Positions 46,486 through 55,607 of a stretch of DNA of 64,000 nucleotides are shown piece by piece. The notes below the pieces were generated by a model. That model was given only the letters and a program-made list of their open reading frames with translations. It did no database searches and was not told the origin of the DNA. The stretch is taken from the NCBI RefSeq assembly GCF_003100395.1, contig NZ_CP029210.1, positions 3,100,001-3,164,000 of the forward strand. Direction: 5' to 3'. Each line of letters begins with the position of its first letter. Positions within the stretch are counted from its first letter, which is position 1. Origin of the DNA: Aquabacterium olei. Its GTDB lineage: Bacteria; Pseudomonadota; Gammaproteobacteria; Burkholderiales; Burkholderiaceae_C. A program made the translations under genes and the position numbers.

Positions 46486-47937
46486 ATGAGCTTTGCTGAT
46501 TTTCTGCGGGTCCTGCGTGCCCGGTGGATCCTCGCGCTGACCACCCTGCTGGCCGTCGTGATCCTCGCGCTGGTGGGCAGCCTGCTGTGGCCCAAGAAGT
46601 ACACGGCCAAGGCCGTGGTCATGGTCGACATGAAGATGGACCCGGTGGCGGGCACCTCCACCATTGGCGTCATGCCCTCGGCGGCCTACCTTGCCACCCA
46701 GGTCGACATCATCGAAAGTGGCCACGTGGCCCGCAAGGTCGTGCGGGCCATGAACCTGGCTCAGAACACCGCCATGCGGGAAGAATGGGCCGACGCCACG
46801 CGCTCCGAAGGCGACTTCGAAGCCTGGCTGGCCGACAAGGTCGGCAAGAACCTCAAAGTGGCCGCCGCCCGCGAATCGAACGTCATCGAGATCGAATACG
46901 AGTCGGCCGACCCCGGCTTCTCGGCCGCGCTGGCCAACGCCTACGCCAAGGCCTACATGGACTCGACCGTGCAGTTCAAGACGGCCCCGGCCCGCCAGTA
47001 CTCCGATTTCTTCGAAGAGCGCGCCCGCCTGGCCCGCCAGAAGATGGAGTCGGCGCAGGCCAAGCTCTCGCAGGCGCAACAGGACAAGGGCATTGTCGTG
47101 ACCGACGAACGCCTCGATGTCGAGACCGCCAAGCTCAACGACCTGGCCGGGCAGGTCACCACGCTGCGCGGCGTGATGGCCGACGCCTCGAGCCGCCGCA
47201 GCCAGGCCGTGGCCAACGCCGAAATCTCGCCCGACGCGATGTCGAACACCGTGATCTCGTCGCTCAAGGGTGACCTCGCCCGCCAGGAAGCGCAGCTCGA
47301 CCAGTCTCTCGAGCGCTTCGGTGAACAGCACCCCACCATCGTCGAGTTGCGCGCTGCCATCGCCTCCACCCGGGCCAAGATCCGCGCCGAAGTGGGCCGC
47401 GTCAGCAGCAGCCTCAATGCCAGCAGCCAGATCAGCTCGTCGCGTGCCAGCGCCATCCAGGCGGCCTACGAAGAGCAGCGCCAGAAGGTGCTGAAGATGA
47501 AGCAGGACCGCAACGACCTGCTCGTGCTGGAACGCGAGGTCGAGGCCGCACAACGGGTGTTCGACGCCATTCAGGCCCGCCAGAGCCAGATGAGCCTGGA
47601 GGGCAGCAACAGCCAGACCAACATCGTGGTGCTGGGGCCGGCCACCGCGCCCACGTCTCCCAGCTCGCCGCGGCTGGCGCTCAACCTCGTGCTGGCCACG
47701 CTGCTGGGCGGCATGCTTTCGCTGGGCCTGACGCTGGGCGCCGAGTTCCTCGACCGCCGCGTGCGCTCGGCCTCCGACGTCACCACCCTGATCGAACTGC
47801 CCGTCATCGGCACCCTGCCCGGCCCGAACGCCCGGCAAGGCCGCCTGCCCTGGTCCGGTGGCGCCACGCGCCTGCCCGGCCACGCGATCCAGCCCGCCTC
47901 GTCGGGCAACGTGCAGCGCTTCGGTAGTCTGGGATAA
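46486..47937 (+). CDS. epsF: Chain-length determinant protein EpsF (Wzz-type PCP)
   Basis: Polysaccharide co-polymerase of 483 residues: TM1 (about 12-32), a long periplasmic helical domain with coiled coils (residues 160-370), TM2 near 400-420 (RLALNLVLATLLGGMLSLGL), then a short cytoplasmic tail. The signature GQVTTLRGVMADASSRRSQA and HPTIVELRAAIASTR fit EpsF of exosortase-B loci. With EpsG it controls polymer length and export. The next gene starts 3 nt downstream. A second, more divergent copy lies at the right edge of the window. Confidence 0.92.
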   Translation: MSFADFLRVLRARWILALTTLLAVVILALVGSLLWPKKYTAKAVVMVDMKMDPVAGTSTIGVMPSAAYLATQVDIIESGHVARKVVRAMNLAQNTAMREEWADATRSEGDFEAWLADKVGKNLKVAAARESNVIEIEYESADPGFSAALANAYAKAYMDSTVQFKTAPARQYSDFFEERARLARQKMESAQAKLSQAQQDKGIVVTDERLDVETAKLNDLAGQVTTLRGVMADASSRRSQAVANAEISPDAMSNTVISSLKGDLARQEAQLDQSLERFGEQHPTIVELRAAIASTRAKIRAEVGRVSSSLNASSQISSSRASAIQAAYEEQRQKVLKMKQDRNDLLVLEREVEAAQRVFDAIQARQSQMSLEGSNSQTNIVVLGPATAPTSPSSPRLALNLVLATLLGGMLSLGLTLGAEFLDRRVRSASDVTTLIELPVIGTLPGPNARQGRLPWSGGATRLPGHAIQPASSGNVQRFGSLG

Positions 47938-47940
47938 GCC

Positions 47941-48861
47941 ATGCAAGACGCGACCCAAAAGCAATTCTCCGCCTCGAGCCTGGGTGTCAACGACTCCCGC
48001 TTCCCCGACACGCAGCAGATCGGTGGCGAGCCCACCATCGGCGAAATCATCAGCAAGGCCAACAACCTCTCGCCCGAACAGATCGAGCAGATCCTGGCCT
48101 ATCAACGCGAGAACGGTGTGCGCTTCGGCGAAGCGGCCGTGGCCCTGGGCCTCGCCAACACCGACGACGTGATGTGGGCGCTGGCACAGCAGTTCCACTA
48201 CCCGTACAGCAGCGAACACGACGATGCCTGCAGCGACGAGCTGGTGGTGGCCAAGCAACCGTTCTCGGCCCAGGCCGAGGCCTTCCGCACCACCCGCAGC
48301 CACCTCATCATGAAGCTGTACAGCGGTGTGGGGCAGCGCCATGCGCTGGCGGTGGTCAGCCCCCGCAGCGGCGACGGCAAGACCTATTTCGCGGCCAACA
48401 TGGCGGTGGCGTTCTCGCAGCTGTCGGGCCGCACGCTGCTGATCGACGCCAACATGCGCAACCCGCGCCTGCACGAGGTCTTCCACCTGAAGCCGGGCGC
48501 AGCCGGGTTGTCGAGCATCCTCACCGGGCGGGCAGTCAGCAACGTCATCCAGCCGGTCAAGGGGCTGCCCAACCTGTTCGTGTTGCCGGTCGGCACCGTG
48601 CCCCCCAACCCGCTCGAACTGGTGGAGCGCCCCGCCTTCGGCCTGCTGATCCGCGAGCTGCTCACCAAGTTCGACCGCGTCATCGTCGACACACCAGCCG
48701 CCTCGCAAGGGATGGACGGTGCGGTCATCGCTGCCAAGTGCGGCGCGGCCCTCGTGATGGCGCGCCAGGACGTCACCCATGTCAGCGACATGCAGACCAT
48801 GGTGGCCACGCTGCGCATGTCCGACATCCAGATCGTCGGCAGCGTGCTCAACGGGTACTGA
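47941..48861 (+). CDS. epsG: EpsG, BY-kinase-like chain-length determinant tyrosine kinase
   Basis: Encodes 306 residues. The N-terminal 90 residues resemble the GspE/MshEN domain (PTIGEIISKANNLSPEQIEQ). The P-loop ATPase domain has Walker A SPRSGDGKTY (140-149) and Walker A' LLIDANMRNPRLHE, typical of bacterial tyrosine kinases of the Wzc/CpsD type. The C-terminus ends VLNGY and lacks the usual tyrosine cluster; only one tyrosine is present there. It should pair with EpsF to regulate polymer assembly. Coupled to epsF by a 3-nt gap. Confidence 0.9.
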   Translation: MQDATQKQFSASSLGVNDSRFPDTQQIGGEPTIGEIISKANNLSPEQIEQILAYQRENGVRFGEAAVALGLANTDDVMWALAQQFHYPYSSEHDDACSDELVVAKQPFSAQAEAFRTTRSHLIMKLYSGVGQRHALAVVSPRSGDGKTYFAANMAVAFSQLSGRTLLIDANMRNPRLHEVFHLKPGAAGLSSILTGRAVSNVIQPVKGLPNLFVLPVGTVPPNPLELVERPAFGLLIRELLTKFDRVIVDTPAASQGMDGAVIAAKCGAALVMARQDVTHVSDMQTMVATLRMSDIQIVGSVLNGY

Positions 48862-48871
48862 CCGCCGCCGC

Positions 48872-50335
48872 ATGCGTGCCGTCGTGTCACGATGGCTCTG
48901 GGGACTGGGCCTCGCCATGGGTGCGGCCCCCATCTGGGCGCAATCGGCACCGGCCGCCTGCCCCGACGGCCCACGTCTGAGCCCGGACGGGCAGAGCGCC
49001 GCGGCGTTGCAGAAGGCCATCGACAAGGCCCCGGCCGACACCGTGGTGATGCTCGCAGGCCGCTATGACATTGACCGCACGGTGCGCCTGCGCTCCGGCA
49101 CCCGGCTGTGCGCCCAACCCGCCGCCACGCTGCAATGGGCCGATGAAGACCGCCCCGGCCTGCTGCTCGACGGCACCCGCGCCGACCACACGCGCATCCA
49201 GAACCTCATCCTGCAAGGCCGCGGCATCGCCTTGAAGGGGCGTGGCCACCACGTCGAAAACAACTGGATCCGTCGCATCACCGGCGGCCCACACCAGGGC
49301 AAGGCCCACTGGAACCAGCGCCATGGCGTGATCGTGGTCGACCGGGCCGAGCAACTGCGCGTCATCGGCAATCGCTTCGAGGACATCGTCGACACGGGCA
49401 TCATGGCGTACGGCCTGCGCGACAGTGCATTGCAGCAGAACCATTTCCTGCGCGTCGTCGAGGGCATCCACCTCTGGTCGAGCGGGCACACCACCGTGGC
49501 GGGCAACACGGGCGAGGGCTTCACGGCCATGGCCATTGAGGTGCAGGGCGACGACATTCCCGGGCTGGTCATCCGTGACAACCGCTTCAGCAGCTGGTTG
49601 GCCACGCACGACCCGGGCAGCTATGCCATGTCGGTGGTGAGTGGCGACGGCGCAGTGGTCAGCGGCAACACGGTCGAAGCGCGCCCGGGCATGGGCGCCA
49701 CACTGGAGGTCGGCGGCATCGCGCCGGTCGTGCAGGGCAACACCCTGGTCGGGGCCCCGCTGGTGATCGCCACCGCACCGGATGCCCGCATCGAGGGCAA
49801 CACGGTGCGCGGCGCCGGCATCTTCAAGGACGTCAACCGCGTGCAGGGCGGGCAGTTGCGCATCAGCGGCAATCGCATCGAGCAGGCCCCGCGTGTGGCC
49901 ATCGGCACCGACTACTGGCGCGGCTACGACCGCATCACCCTCAGCGACAACACCATCGTGCGCCAGCAGCAGCCCGGAGATGCCCCCTTCATCGGCATCC
50001 TGCTGACCGGCACCGACAAGAGCCCCCTGACCGTCACCGGCAACCGGGTCACGCTGCTGCCGGGCAGCACGGCATCAGCACCCATGGCCTGCTTCGGCAA
50101 CTCGGGGCACCAGGGCGACATGCGCGGCGCACTGGTGGCCGACAACGTCTGCGAGGGACGCGGCCACGGTGCGTTCGTCAGCACCAACTCACAGGGCGGC
50201 CACGTCGGCGTGCGCTACTTGCGCAACACGCTGCGCGACCTGCGCCAAGGCATCAGCGGAGACAGCAGCGGCCTGATCGCCGAGCGCAACCGGCTCGAGC
50301 GCGTGGCCACCGACCCGGCCGGACTTGGCCGCTGA
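48872..50335 (+). CDS. Secreted right-handed beta-helix repeat protein
   Basis: Encodes 487 residues. A signal peptide (MRAVVSRWLWGLGLAMGAAPIWAQ) is followed by a pectin-lyase-like beta-helix with regular turns such as GNRFEDIVDTGI, ALQQNHFLRVVEGIH, GNTGEGF, VIRDNRFSS and SGNTVEA. Such proteins bind or cut polysaccharides; in an EPS locus it may modify or release the polymer in the periplasm. The start at 48872 lies 10 nt after the epsG stop; the longer frame beginning at 48779 overlaps epsG. Its last 121 bp overlap the 3' end of the convergent Wzz-like gene. Confidence 0.85.
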   Translation: MRAVVSRWLWGLGLAMGAAPIWAQSAPAACPDGPRLSPDGQSAAALQKAIDKAPADTVVMLAGRYDIDRTVRLRSGTRLCAQPAATLQWADEDRPGLLLDGTRADHTRIQNLILQGRGIALKGRGHHVENNWIRRITGGPHQGKAHWNQRHGVIVVDRAEQLRVIGNRFEDIVDTGIMAYGLRDSALQQNHFLRVVEGIHLWSSGHTTVAGNTGEGFTAMAIEVQGDDIPGLVIRDNRFSSWLATHDPGSYAMSVVSGDGAVVSGNTVEARPGMGATLEVGGIAPVVQGNTLVGAPLVIATAPDARIEGNTVRGAGIFKDVNRVQGGQLRISGNRIEQAPRVAIGTDYWRGYDRITLSDNTIVRQQQPGDAPFIGILLTGTDKSPLTVTGNRVTLLPGSTASAPMACFGNSGHQGDMRGALVADNVCEGRGHGAFVSTNSQGGHVGVRYLRNTLRDLRQGISGDSSGLIAERNRLERVATDPAGLGR

Positions 50336-51660
50336 GCCGGCTGCGTCGCGGGCATCGCGGTCACCAGGTCGGCGCCCACCAGGCCGCGCAGGTCGTCCAG
50401 CGTGGCCACCCGGCGATCGCGCCGGTCGGCCATCACGCACGCCAGCAACGCCAGCATCAGGCCGGACCCGAGTGCCACCGGCAGCACGTACTCCCAGCGC
50501 GGAAACCAGGCCTCGTTGGGCAGCGTGGCCGGCTCCACCAGCACGATGTCCGACTTGCTCGCGTCGCGGTTCGCGGCCAGCGTGGCGAGGTTGGTCGCCA
50601 TCACGATGTAGTCCTCCGCCGCCGTGTCGAACCGGGACTGGGCCTGGCGGAAAGCCGCCCGGTCATCCAGCGAGGCGAGCAGGCGATCGCGGGCGGCGTC
50701 CCCGGCCTGATCCCGCTGCACGCGCACGCCCTGCTGGATCTCGGCCACTGCCCCCATCGAGCGGTTCAGCGAAGCCACCTGACTGCGAATCTCCTGCTGC
50801 GTGCGCTGGATGGCCGCGTCGAGGGCGGCCACCGACGGGTGGTTCACGCCACGCGACGCCATGGCCGCCTCCTGCTGCGCGCTCAGGTCTGCCAGGCGCA
50901 CGCGCAAGCGCTGCAGCACCGCATCGTCGAGCGTGCTGCGCGCCTCTTCGCTGCCCTGCAGCACGCGGGCCGTGGCCGCCGCCTGCTGCGACGCCATCAG
51001 CCCGATCACGGCCTGCCGACGCAACTGGTCATCGGCCTGGAAGCCCGGGTCCGCCATGCCATCGAGCAGCACGCCCGAGCGTTGGGACACGGCCATCAGC
51101 TCATCGTGTGCTGCCGTCATGCGGGCCACGCTGCTGGCCAGGCTGCGCGCCACCGGGGCCTCCAGTGCCTGGTCGTCCATGCGGTTCAGCCGGTCGACTG
51201 TGGCCACCAGTTCCTCGGCATAGGCGTTGGCCATGGTGCGCGCAAAGCCGGCGTCGGGCGCCACGTAGCGCACCTGCATCAGGTAGCCGCCGCGCCCGAG
51301 CGCCGGCATCAGCCCCCCCTGCGCCAGCTGAATCAACCATTGCTGGTAAGAGCCCGCCTTTTCGCCCTGGCGGGCCCAGCTCTCACGCAGGATGTCGACC
51401 TCCTCCAGCCGCAGGCGCTTGACCACGCGCTCGGCCACCAGGTCGCTCATCAGCAGCGCAGCCCGCGCACCGACCACCGTCACGCTCGGGTCGCTGGTCA
51501 CGCTCCGCACGGGCGAAGGTTGTGTGTCGGCCAGCACCAGCGCGGTGGCCATGTGCTGCCGCGGCAGGACCAGCCAGTAGGCCAGGGCGATCGCCTGGCT
51601 GCTGATGAACACCGCCAGCGCGAGCTTGCGGTGTTGCTTGAGGATGCGTTTCAGCGCCAT
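50215..51660 (-). CDS. Wzz/GumC-like polysaccharide co-polymerase
   Basis: Encodes 481 residues: TM1 (about 15-32, LALAVFISSQAIALAYWLVL), a helical periplasmic domain, TM2 near 400 (VLPVALGSGLMLALLACVM), then a 70-residue basic tail. Segments GYLMQVRYVAPDAGFARTMA and GVNHPSVAALDAAIQ match the EpsF/GumC pattern, so this is a third chain-length-type protein in the locus. It is the last gene of the minus-strand operon, with its ATG overlapping the stop of the GT4 gene by 1 nt. Its 3' end runs 121 bp into the beta-helix gene. Confidence 0.82.
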   Translation of the reverse strand: MALKRILKQHRKLALAVFISSQAIALAYWLVLPRQHMATALVLADTQPSPVRSVTSDPSVTVVGARAALLMSDLVAERVVKRLRLEEVDILRESWARQGEKAGSYQQWLIQLAQGGLMPALGRGGYLMQVRYVAPDAGFARTMANAYAEELVATVDRLNRMDDQALEAPVARSLASSVARMTAAHDELMAVSQRSGVLLDGMADPGFQADDQLRRQAVIGLMASQQAAATARVLQGSEEARSTLDDAVLQRLRVRLADLSAQQEAAMASRGVNHPSVAALDAAIQRTQQEIRSQVASLNRSMGAVAEIQQGVRVQRDQAGDAARDRLLASLDDRAAFRQAQSRFDTAAEDYIVMATNLATLAANRDASKSDIVLVEPATLPNEAWFPRWEYVLPVALGSGLMLALLACVMADRRDRRVATLDDLRGLVGADLVTAMPATQPAQRPSPAGSVATRSSRLRSAIRPLLSPLMPWRRSRSVLRK

Positions 51661-52802
51661 CACGGCACACTCCTTTGCGCAGCAGGCCAGGATGACGGAT
51701 CAGCCACCTGACGCGCCAGATCGAGCACGCCGGCCGCACAGCGGCTCCAGCTCAGTTCATGAGCCACCCGCTCTGCCATGCGGTCAGCGCGCTCGCGGCG
51801 GGTCTCTGGCGATTCGGGTGTGGCCAGCACGGTCATCAGCGCCGCCGCGGCCGCGTCCGGGTCATCGGGTGGCACCAGGTGCGCCTGTCCGGCACACAGC
51901 TCGCGGTGCGCCGTGATGTCCGAGCACACCACGGGCGCGCCCGCACGCAGCGCTTCCAGCGGCGGGAAGCCGAATCCTTCGATGTGCGAGAGGAACAGGA
52001 ACGCCCGCGCGTGGGCATACAGCCCCGACAGGGTCTCGGCCGACACCGTGCCCAGTGCCGACACCCCTTCGTCGTTCACGTCGCGCACACCCACCAGCCG
52101 CAGGGGCAAGGCGGCAGCCCCGGCCCGCTTCCGGTAGGCCGCGTAAGCCGCCCGCACCCCCGCCAGGTTCTTGTGCGGCAGTCCGGAGGCCAAGGCCATG
52201 ATGTAGTCGCCCGCTTGGGGGCCTGGCGCGGGCAGCGGTGGCACGCCGTTGTAGACCACGCGCACCCGGTGCGAGGGCGCCCCGGCGGCCAGCAGATCGG
52301 CCTCCGTGGCGCGAGAGATCGCAACAATGCCATCGGCACGCCGAGCCGAATGCAGCAGGCCGGCCTTCACCAGCCAGCCTTCCAGCCGCCCGAAATGGGC
52401 CGGGTGATGTGCCAGGTACCACAGGGGGATCAGGTCGTGGATCACGCACACGGTGCGCAGCCGCACCAGGTGTCGCCCCAGCCCGGGCGTGAAGCCCTTG
52501 GGCGACAGGTAGACAGCCTGTGCGCCACGAGCCCGTGCCCAGAGCGCCGCACCGAACTGAGACCACCACAGGCGACGCAGCCGCCCCGGCATGGCAGGCG
52601 CCAGCACGTGCAGGCGCACCTGCCGTGGCAGACCGAGCGACTGAAAGTCGGCCACATTGCCACCATGGCAGGCCACGTCCATCACCTCGTCTGCCGCCAG
52701 TTGGGCCGCCATGGCGCCACACAGCTGCACGGCATAGCTGTAGATGCCCTTGCTCTTGGCCGAATCGGGCGTCAGCTCGAAGGCGTCAAACACCAGGTGC
52801 AC
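51660..52802 (-). CDS. Glycosyltransferase family 4 protein
   Basis: Cytoplasmic GT-B glycosyltransferase of 380 residues. The donor-binding C-terminal half shows ALASGLPHKNLAGVR and the EX7E region HIEGFGFPPLEALRAGAPVV. The acceptor half contains IHDLIPLWYLAHHPAHFG and VVYNGVPP. The sugar and linkage cannot be predicted. Start is GTG at 52802, overlapping the polymerase gene by 17 bp; the stop overlaps the Wzz-like start. It is part of a tightly coupled EPS operon. Confidence 0.88.
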   Translation of the reverse strand: MHLVFDAFELTPDSAKSKGIYSYAVQLCGAMAAQLAADEVMDVACHGGNVADFQSLGLPRQVRLHVLAPAMPGRLRRLWWSQFGAALWARARGAQAVYLSPKGFTPGLGRHLVRLRTVCVIHDLIPLWYLAHHPAHFGRLEGWLVKAGLLHSARRADGIVAISRATEADLLAAGAPSHRVRVVYNGVPPLPAPGPQAGDYIMALASGLPHKNLAGVRAAYAAYRKRAGAAALPLRLVGVRDVNDEGVSALGTVSAETLSGLYAHARAFLFLSHIEGFGFPPLEALRAGAPVVCSDITAHRELCAGQAHLVPPDDPDAAAAALMTVLATPESPETRRERADRMAERVAHELSWSRCAAGVLDLARQVADPSSWPAAQRSVP

Positions 52803-54351
52803 GGCCGGCTCCTGGCCGGATGTCCACCCGGCGCGTCACGATGTAGTACTCCATCGACACCATCCCGGCCACGATGTAGAACATCGCAGCGATCGACGGC
52901 GTCTCGAAATGCGGCTCCGACAGGCTGGTCAACGCCAGCATGCCCATGACGATGAAGCTCCAGGCGGCAAAGCCCTTGAAATGCCCCGCGGCGTCTTCAC
53001 CCAGACCGGGCAGCCGCGCCCCCAGCCACGCGCGGCGCATCGAGCCGAACACCACGGCGCCCCACAACACGAAGTACACCACGCCGCCGCGCACCAGGCT
53101 CGAGACAAAGCTGTTGTGCGGCTCGCGCACCACCACGCCCTCCCCGTCCACCCCGGGCGCCATGAAGTTCGTCAACGCCGGGCCGTAGCCCACGCCGAAC
53201 ACCATGCGATCCGGGCTCGCCCGCCACATGTCGAGCGACGACGCCCACCAGTCCAGCCGCTGCTGCACGCCGGTGGCGCCGTACTCATCCCCGTGCTTGC
53301 CGGAAATCGACAGAAAGCGATCGACCACCGCCGACAGCGTCACATCCGAGATCCGCCCCGGGATCTTGATGTTCAGCGTCTCCACCAGCGCCAGCGACAA
53401 CACCATGGCGATCAAGCCCCCCGCCACCGCGGCGAAGGCCCGCTTGTAGCCAAAGAAGCCCAGCGCCACCGGCACGAACAGGATGATCAGGTACAGGTTG
53501 CGCGACTGCGCCATCACCACCACGATGATGGTCTCGACCAGCACCAGCAGGATCCACAGCGTGCGCAGCCAGCTTCGCTTCGGGAACACATGCGGGATGG
53601 CAAACCAGGCCACGAGCACGGCAATCGCGGTGTAGGGCGATGTCAGCTGCGTGCCCAGCACGGGCACCGCCTGCTGGTAACTGCTGAACGAAGGCGAGAC
53701 GGCCTGAATCCACGTCGAGAACGGCCACGTCAGGCCATACAGCCCCCCGGCAATGAACCAGATGCGCATGAAGCGATCGCGCCACGCGAGCCAGGTGCCG
53801 CGGTGCACACCGAGCGCCACGATGGCCATGCCCGCCACGAAGAAGGCGATGTCGACCACCGTCAGCACATCGCGCAGCGCCGCCATCTTGTAGGTGAAGA
53901 AGTCGCGGTACAGGTGGTAAGTCGGCGGGATCACCATGGCGGCCATGGCCAGCCAGAACGCCGGCGTGCGAGCCAGCCAGCGGTAGGTCAGCGGCAGCAG
54001 CACCAGCAGCCCGATCAGGCAGCCCCCCTCGGCCAGCGTGATCTTGGCCGAGCCCGCGCCCACCACGATGTTGGTGAAACCATAGTTCAGCACGAGCTGC
54101 CCCAGCGTCACCGACAACACCAGGCGCACATACCAGGGCGCTTTCGGCGCGGCGAAGCTGAAGGCGGCCCACAGGATCACCGCCACCACCACATACCGCA
54201 GCCCGTAGAGGCCCAGGAAGGGGCTGCCCACCAGCACGTAGTAGCCGATCAGGGGCACCAGCACACCCAGAAGCAGAAACAGCCCGAGCTCCGTCCACGA
54301 GGGCCAGGCCCACGACATGGCGCGTGCGCGCCACATGGCCAAGGTGCTCAT
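52786..54351 (-). CDS. O-antigen ligase/polymerase family protein (Wzy-like)
   Basis: Integral membrane protein of 521 residues with about 12 hydrophobic segments and a large loop near residues 320-420. That loop holds GYGPALTNFM and REPHNSFVSSLVRGG, the Wzy_C/O-antigen ligase signature (the His in PHNSF is the expected catalytic residue). In a locus with a flippase and chain-length proteins it is best read as the EPS polymerase. ATG at 54351 overlaps the upstream GT4 stop by 4 bp (ATGA). Confidence 0.88.
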   Translation of the reverse strand: MSTLAMWRARAMSWAWPSWTELGLFLLLGVLVPLIGYYVLVGSPFLGLYGLRYVVVAVILWAAFSFAAPKAPWYVRLVLSVTLGQLVLNYGFTNIVVGAGSAKITLAEGGCLIGLLVLLPLTYRWLARTPAFWLAMAAMVIPPTYHLYRDFFTYKMAALRDVLTVVDIAFFVAGMAIVALGVHRGTWLAWRDRFMRIWFIAGGLYGLTWPFSTWIQAVSPSFSSYQQAVPVLGTQLTSPYTAIAVLVAWFAIPHVFPKRSWLRTLWILLVLVETIIVVVMAQSRNLYLIILFVPVALGFFGYKRAFAAVAGGLIAMVLSLALVETLNIKIPGRISDVTLSAVVDRFLSISGKHGDEYGATGVQQRLDWWASSLDMWRASPDRMVFGVGYGPALTNFMAPGVDGEGVVVREPHNSFVSSLVRGGVVYFVLWGAVVFGSMRRAWLGARLPGLGEDAAGHFKGFAAWSFIVMGMLALTSLSEPHFETPSIAAMFYIVAGMVSMEYYIVTRRVDIRPGAGRAPGV

Positions 54352-55607
54352 GCCTCTCCCTCCAGCCGGCGCAAGGCCTCGGCACATTGCGGCACCTGCT
54401 GGCGCACATCGTCGTACACAGCGGCCGCGCGCTCGGCCCAGCCCATGCGGCGCGCCCGGGCCACCGCCTCGTCATGCAAGGCCTGCCGGGCCGGGGTCGA
54501 CAGCGCATGAAACTGCACCACGGCCTCCGCCAACGCGTCCACCACCTCACCCTGGCTTCGCCCCGCCGTCGACACCACCATGCCGCAGGCGGGCGTGATG
54601 AAGTGATGCGGGCCGCCCAGGTCCAGGCAGATCACCGGCAGGCCGCGCGACAGCGCCTCCATCACGACCGTACCGCCCGAGTCATGCAGGCTGGGAAACA
54701 GAAAGGCATCGGCCTGGTGATACAGGTTCATCAGCTCGCTCTGCGGCACCCGGCTCACGAAGCGCACGCGGTCGGTCAGGCCCAGCGCCTGCACCCGGGC
54801 CTTGAAGAAGCCATCCAGCTCCCCTTCGCCCACGATCAGCAGCGCCACGTCGGCGCCGCGGTCGACAGCGGCCCGCAGCGCTGGCAGCGCCAGGTGCACG
54901 CCCTTGAAAGCAATCAGGCGCCCGGCAAACATGAAGGTCGTCCGGGCCCGACGCACCACCGGCGTGGGCCGGGGCACGACGTCCATCACACCCACCTCGT
55001 GGGCGACCACGGCCCGCGCACGCAGGCTGGCAGGCAGGAAGGCCAGCGTGTCGCGGGTGCGGCAATAAAGCCGGTCGGCACGCGACCAGGCCAGCCGCGT
55101 GGGCACATCGAGCCAGAACGACCACAGCACCGCTGTGCGCAAGGCTTCCTTCAGCTGCACCTTCCAGGGTAGCCCGGCAAACAACCGCGCTGGCGCCGTC
55201 TCGGCACCGCCCAGCGGCCCGACGATGAAAGGCAGGCCGAGCCCGCCCAGCCACGACGGATAACGCAGCGAGCCCCACGTCAGGTGGTGCACCACATCGA
55301 AGGTCTGCCGCTGCACCAGGTCGCGGGCCACCGGCCGCATCTTCCACTGCCAATACACGTAGTACAGCTGCGAATCCAGCAGGCGGCGCTCGAACCGCCC
55401 CCACGGCGGCGGCACATCCACATACACCACCTGAAGCCGCGGCACCGGCCGGCGCGCCAGCTCGGCCTCCACATCGGTGCGGAACCACGCATGCGTGATC
55501 ACCGTGACCTCATGGTGCTTTGCCAGCGCCAACGCCCAATGCCAGCCCACGCCGCACTCCGAGCCCAGCACCGGCGAAAACGCAAAGGCCGACAGCAGGA
55601 TTCTCAT
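54348..55607 (-). CDS. Glycosyltransferase family 4 protein
   Basis: GT-B transferase of 419 residues. The N-terminal motif [21 protein letters not shown] and the EX7E-type region HDSGGTVVMEALSRGLPVICLDLGG are characteristic of GT4 enzymes, as is FMFAGRLIAFKGVHLAL. Donor and acceptor unknown. ATG at 55607 overlaps the flippase stop by 4 bp. The frame extends upstream but that part lies inside the flippase gene and has no GT features. Confidence 0.9.
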   Translation of the reverse strand: MRILLSAFAFSPVLGSECGVGWHWALALAKHHEVTVITHAWFRTDVEAELARRPVPRLQVVYVDVPPPWGRFERRLLDSQLYYVYWQWKMRPVARDLVQRQTFDVVHHLTWGSLRYPSWLGGLGLPFIVGPLGGAETAPARLFAGLPWKVQLKEALRTAVLWSFWLDVPTRLAWSRADRLYCRTRDTLAFLPASLRARAVVAHEVGVMDVVPRPTPVVRRARTTFMFAGRLIAFKGVHLALPALRAAVDRGADVALLIVGEGELDGFFKARVQALGLTDRVRFVSRVPQSELMNLYHQADAFLFPSLHDSGGTVVMEALSRGLPVICLDLGGPHHFITPACGMVVSTAGRSQGEVVDALAEAVVQFHALSTPARQALHDEAVARARRMGWAERAAAVYDDVRQQVPQCAEALRRLEGEA

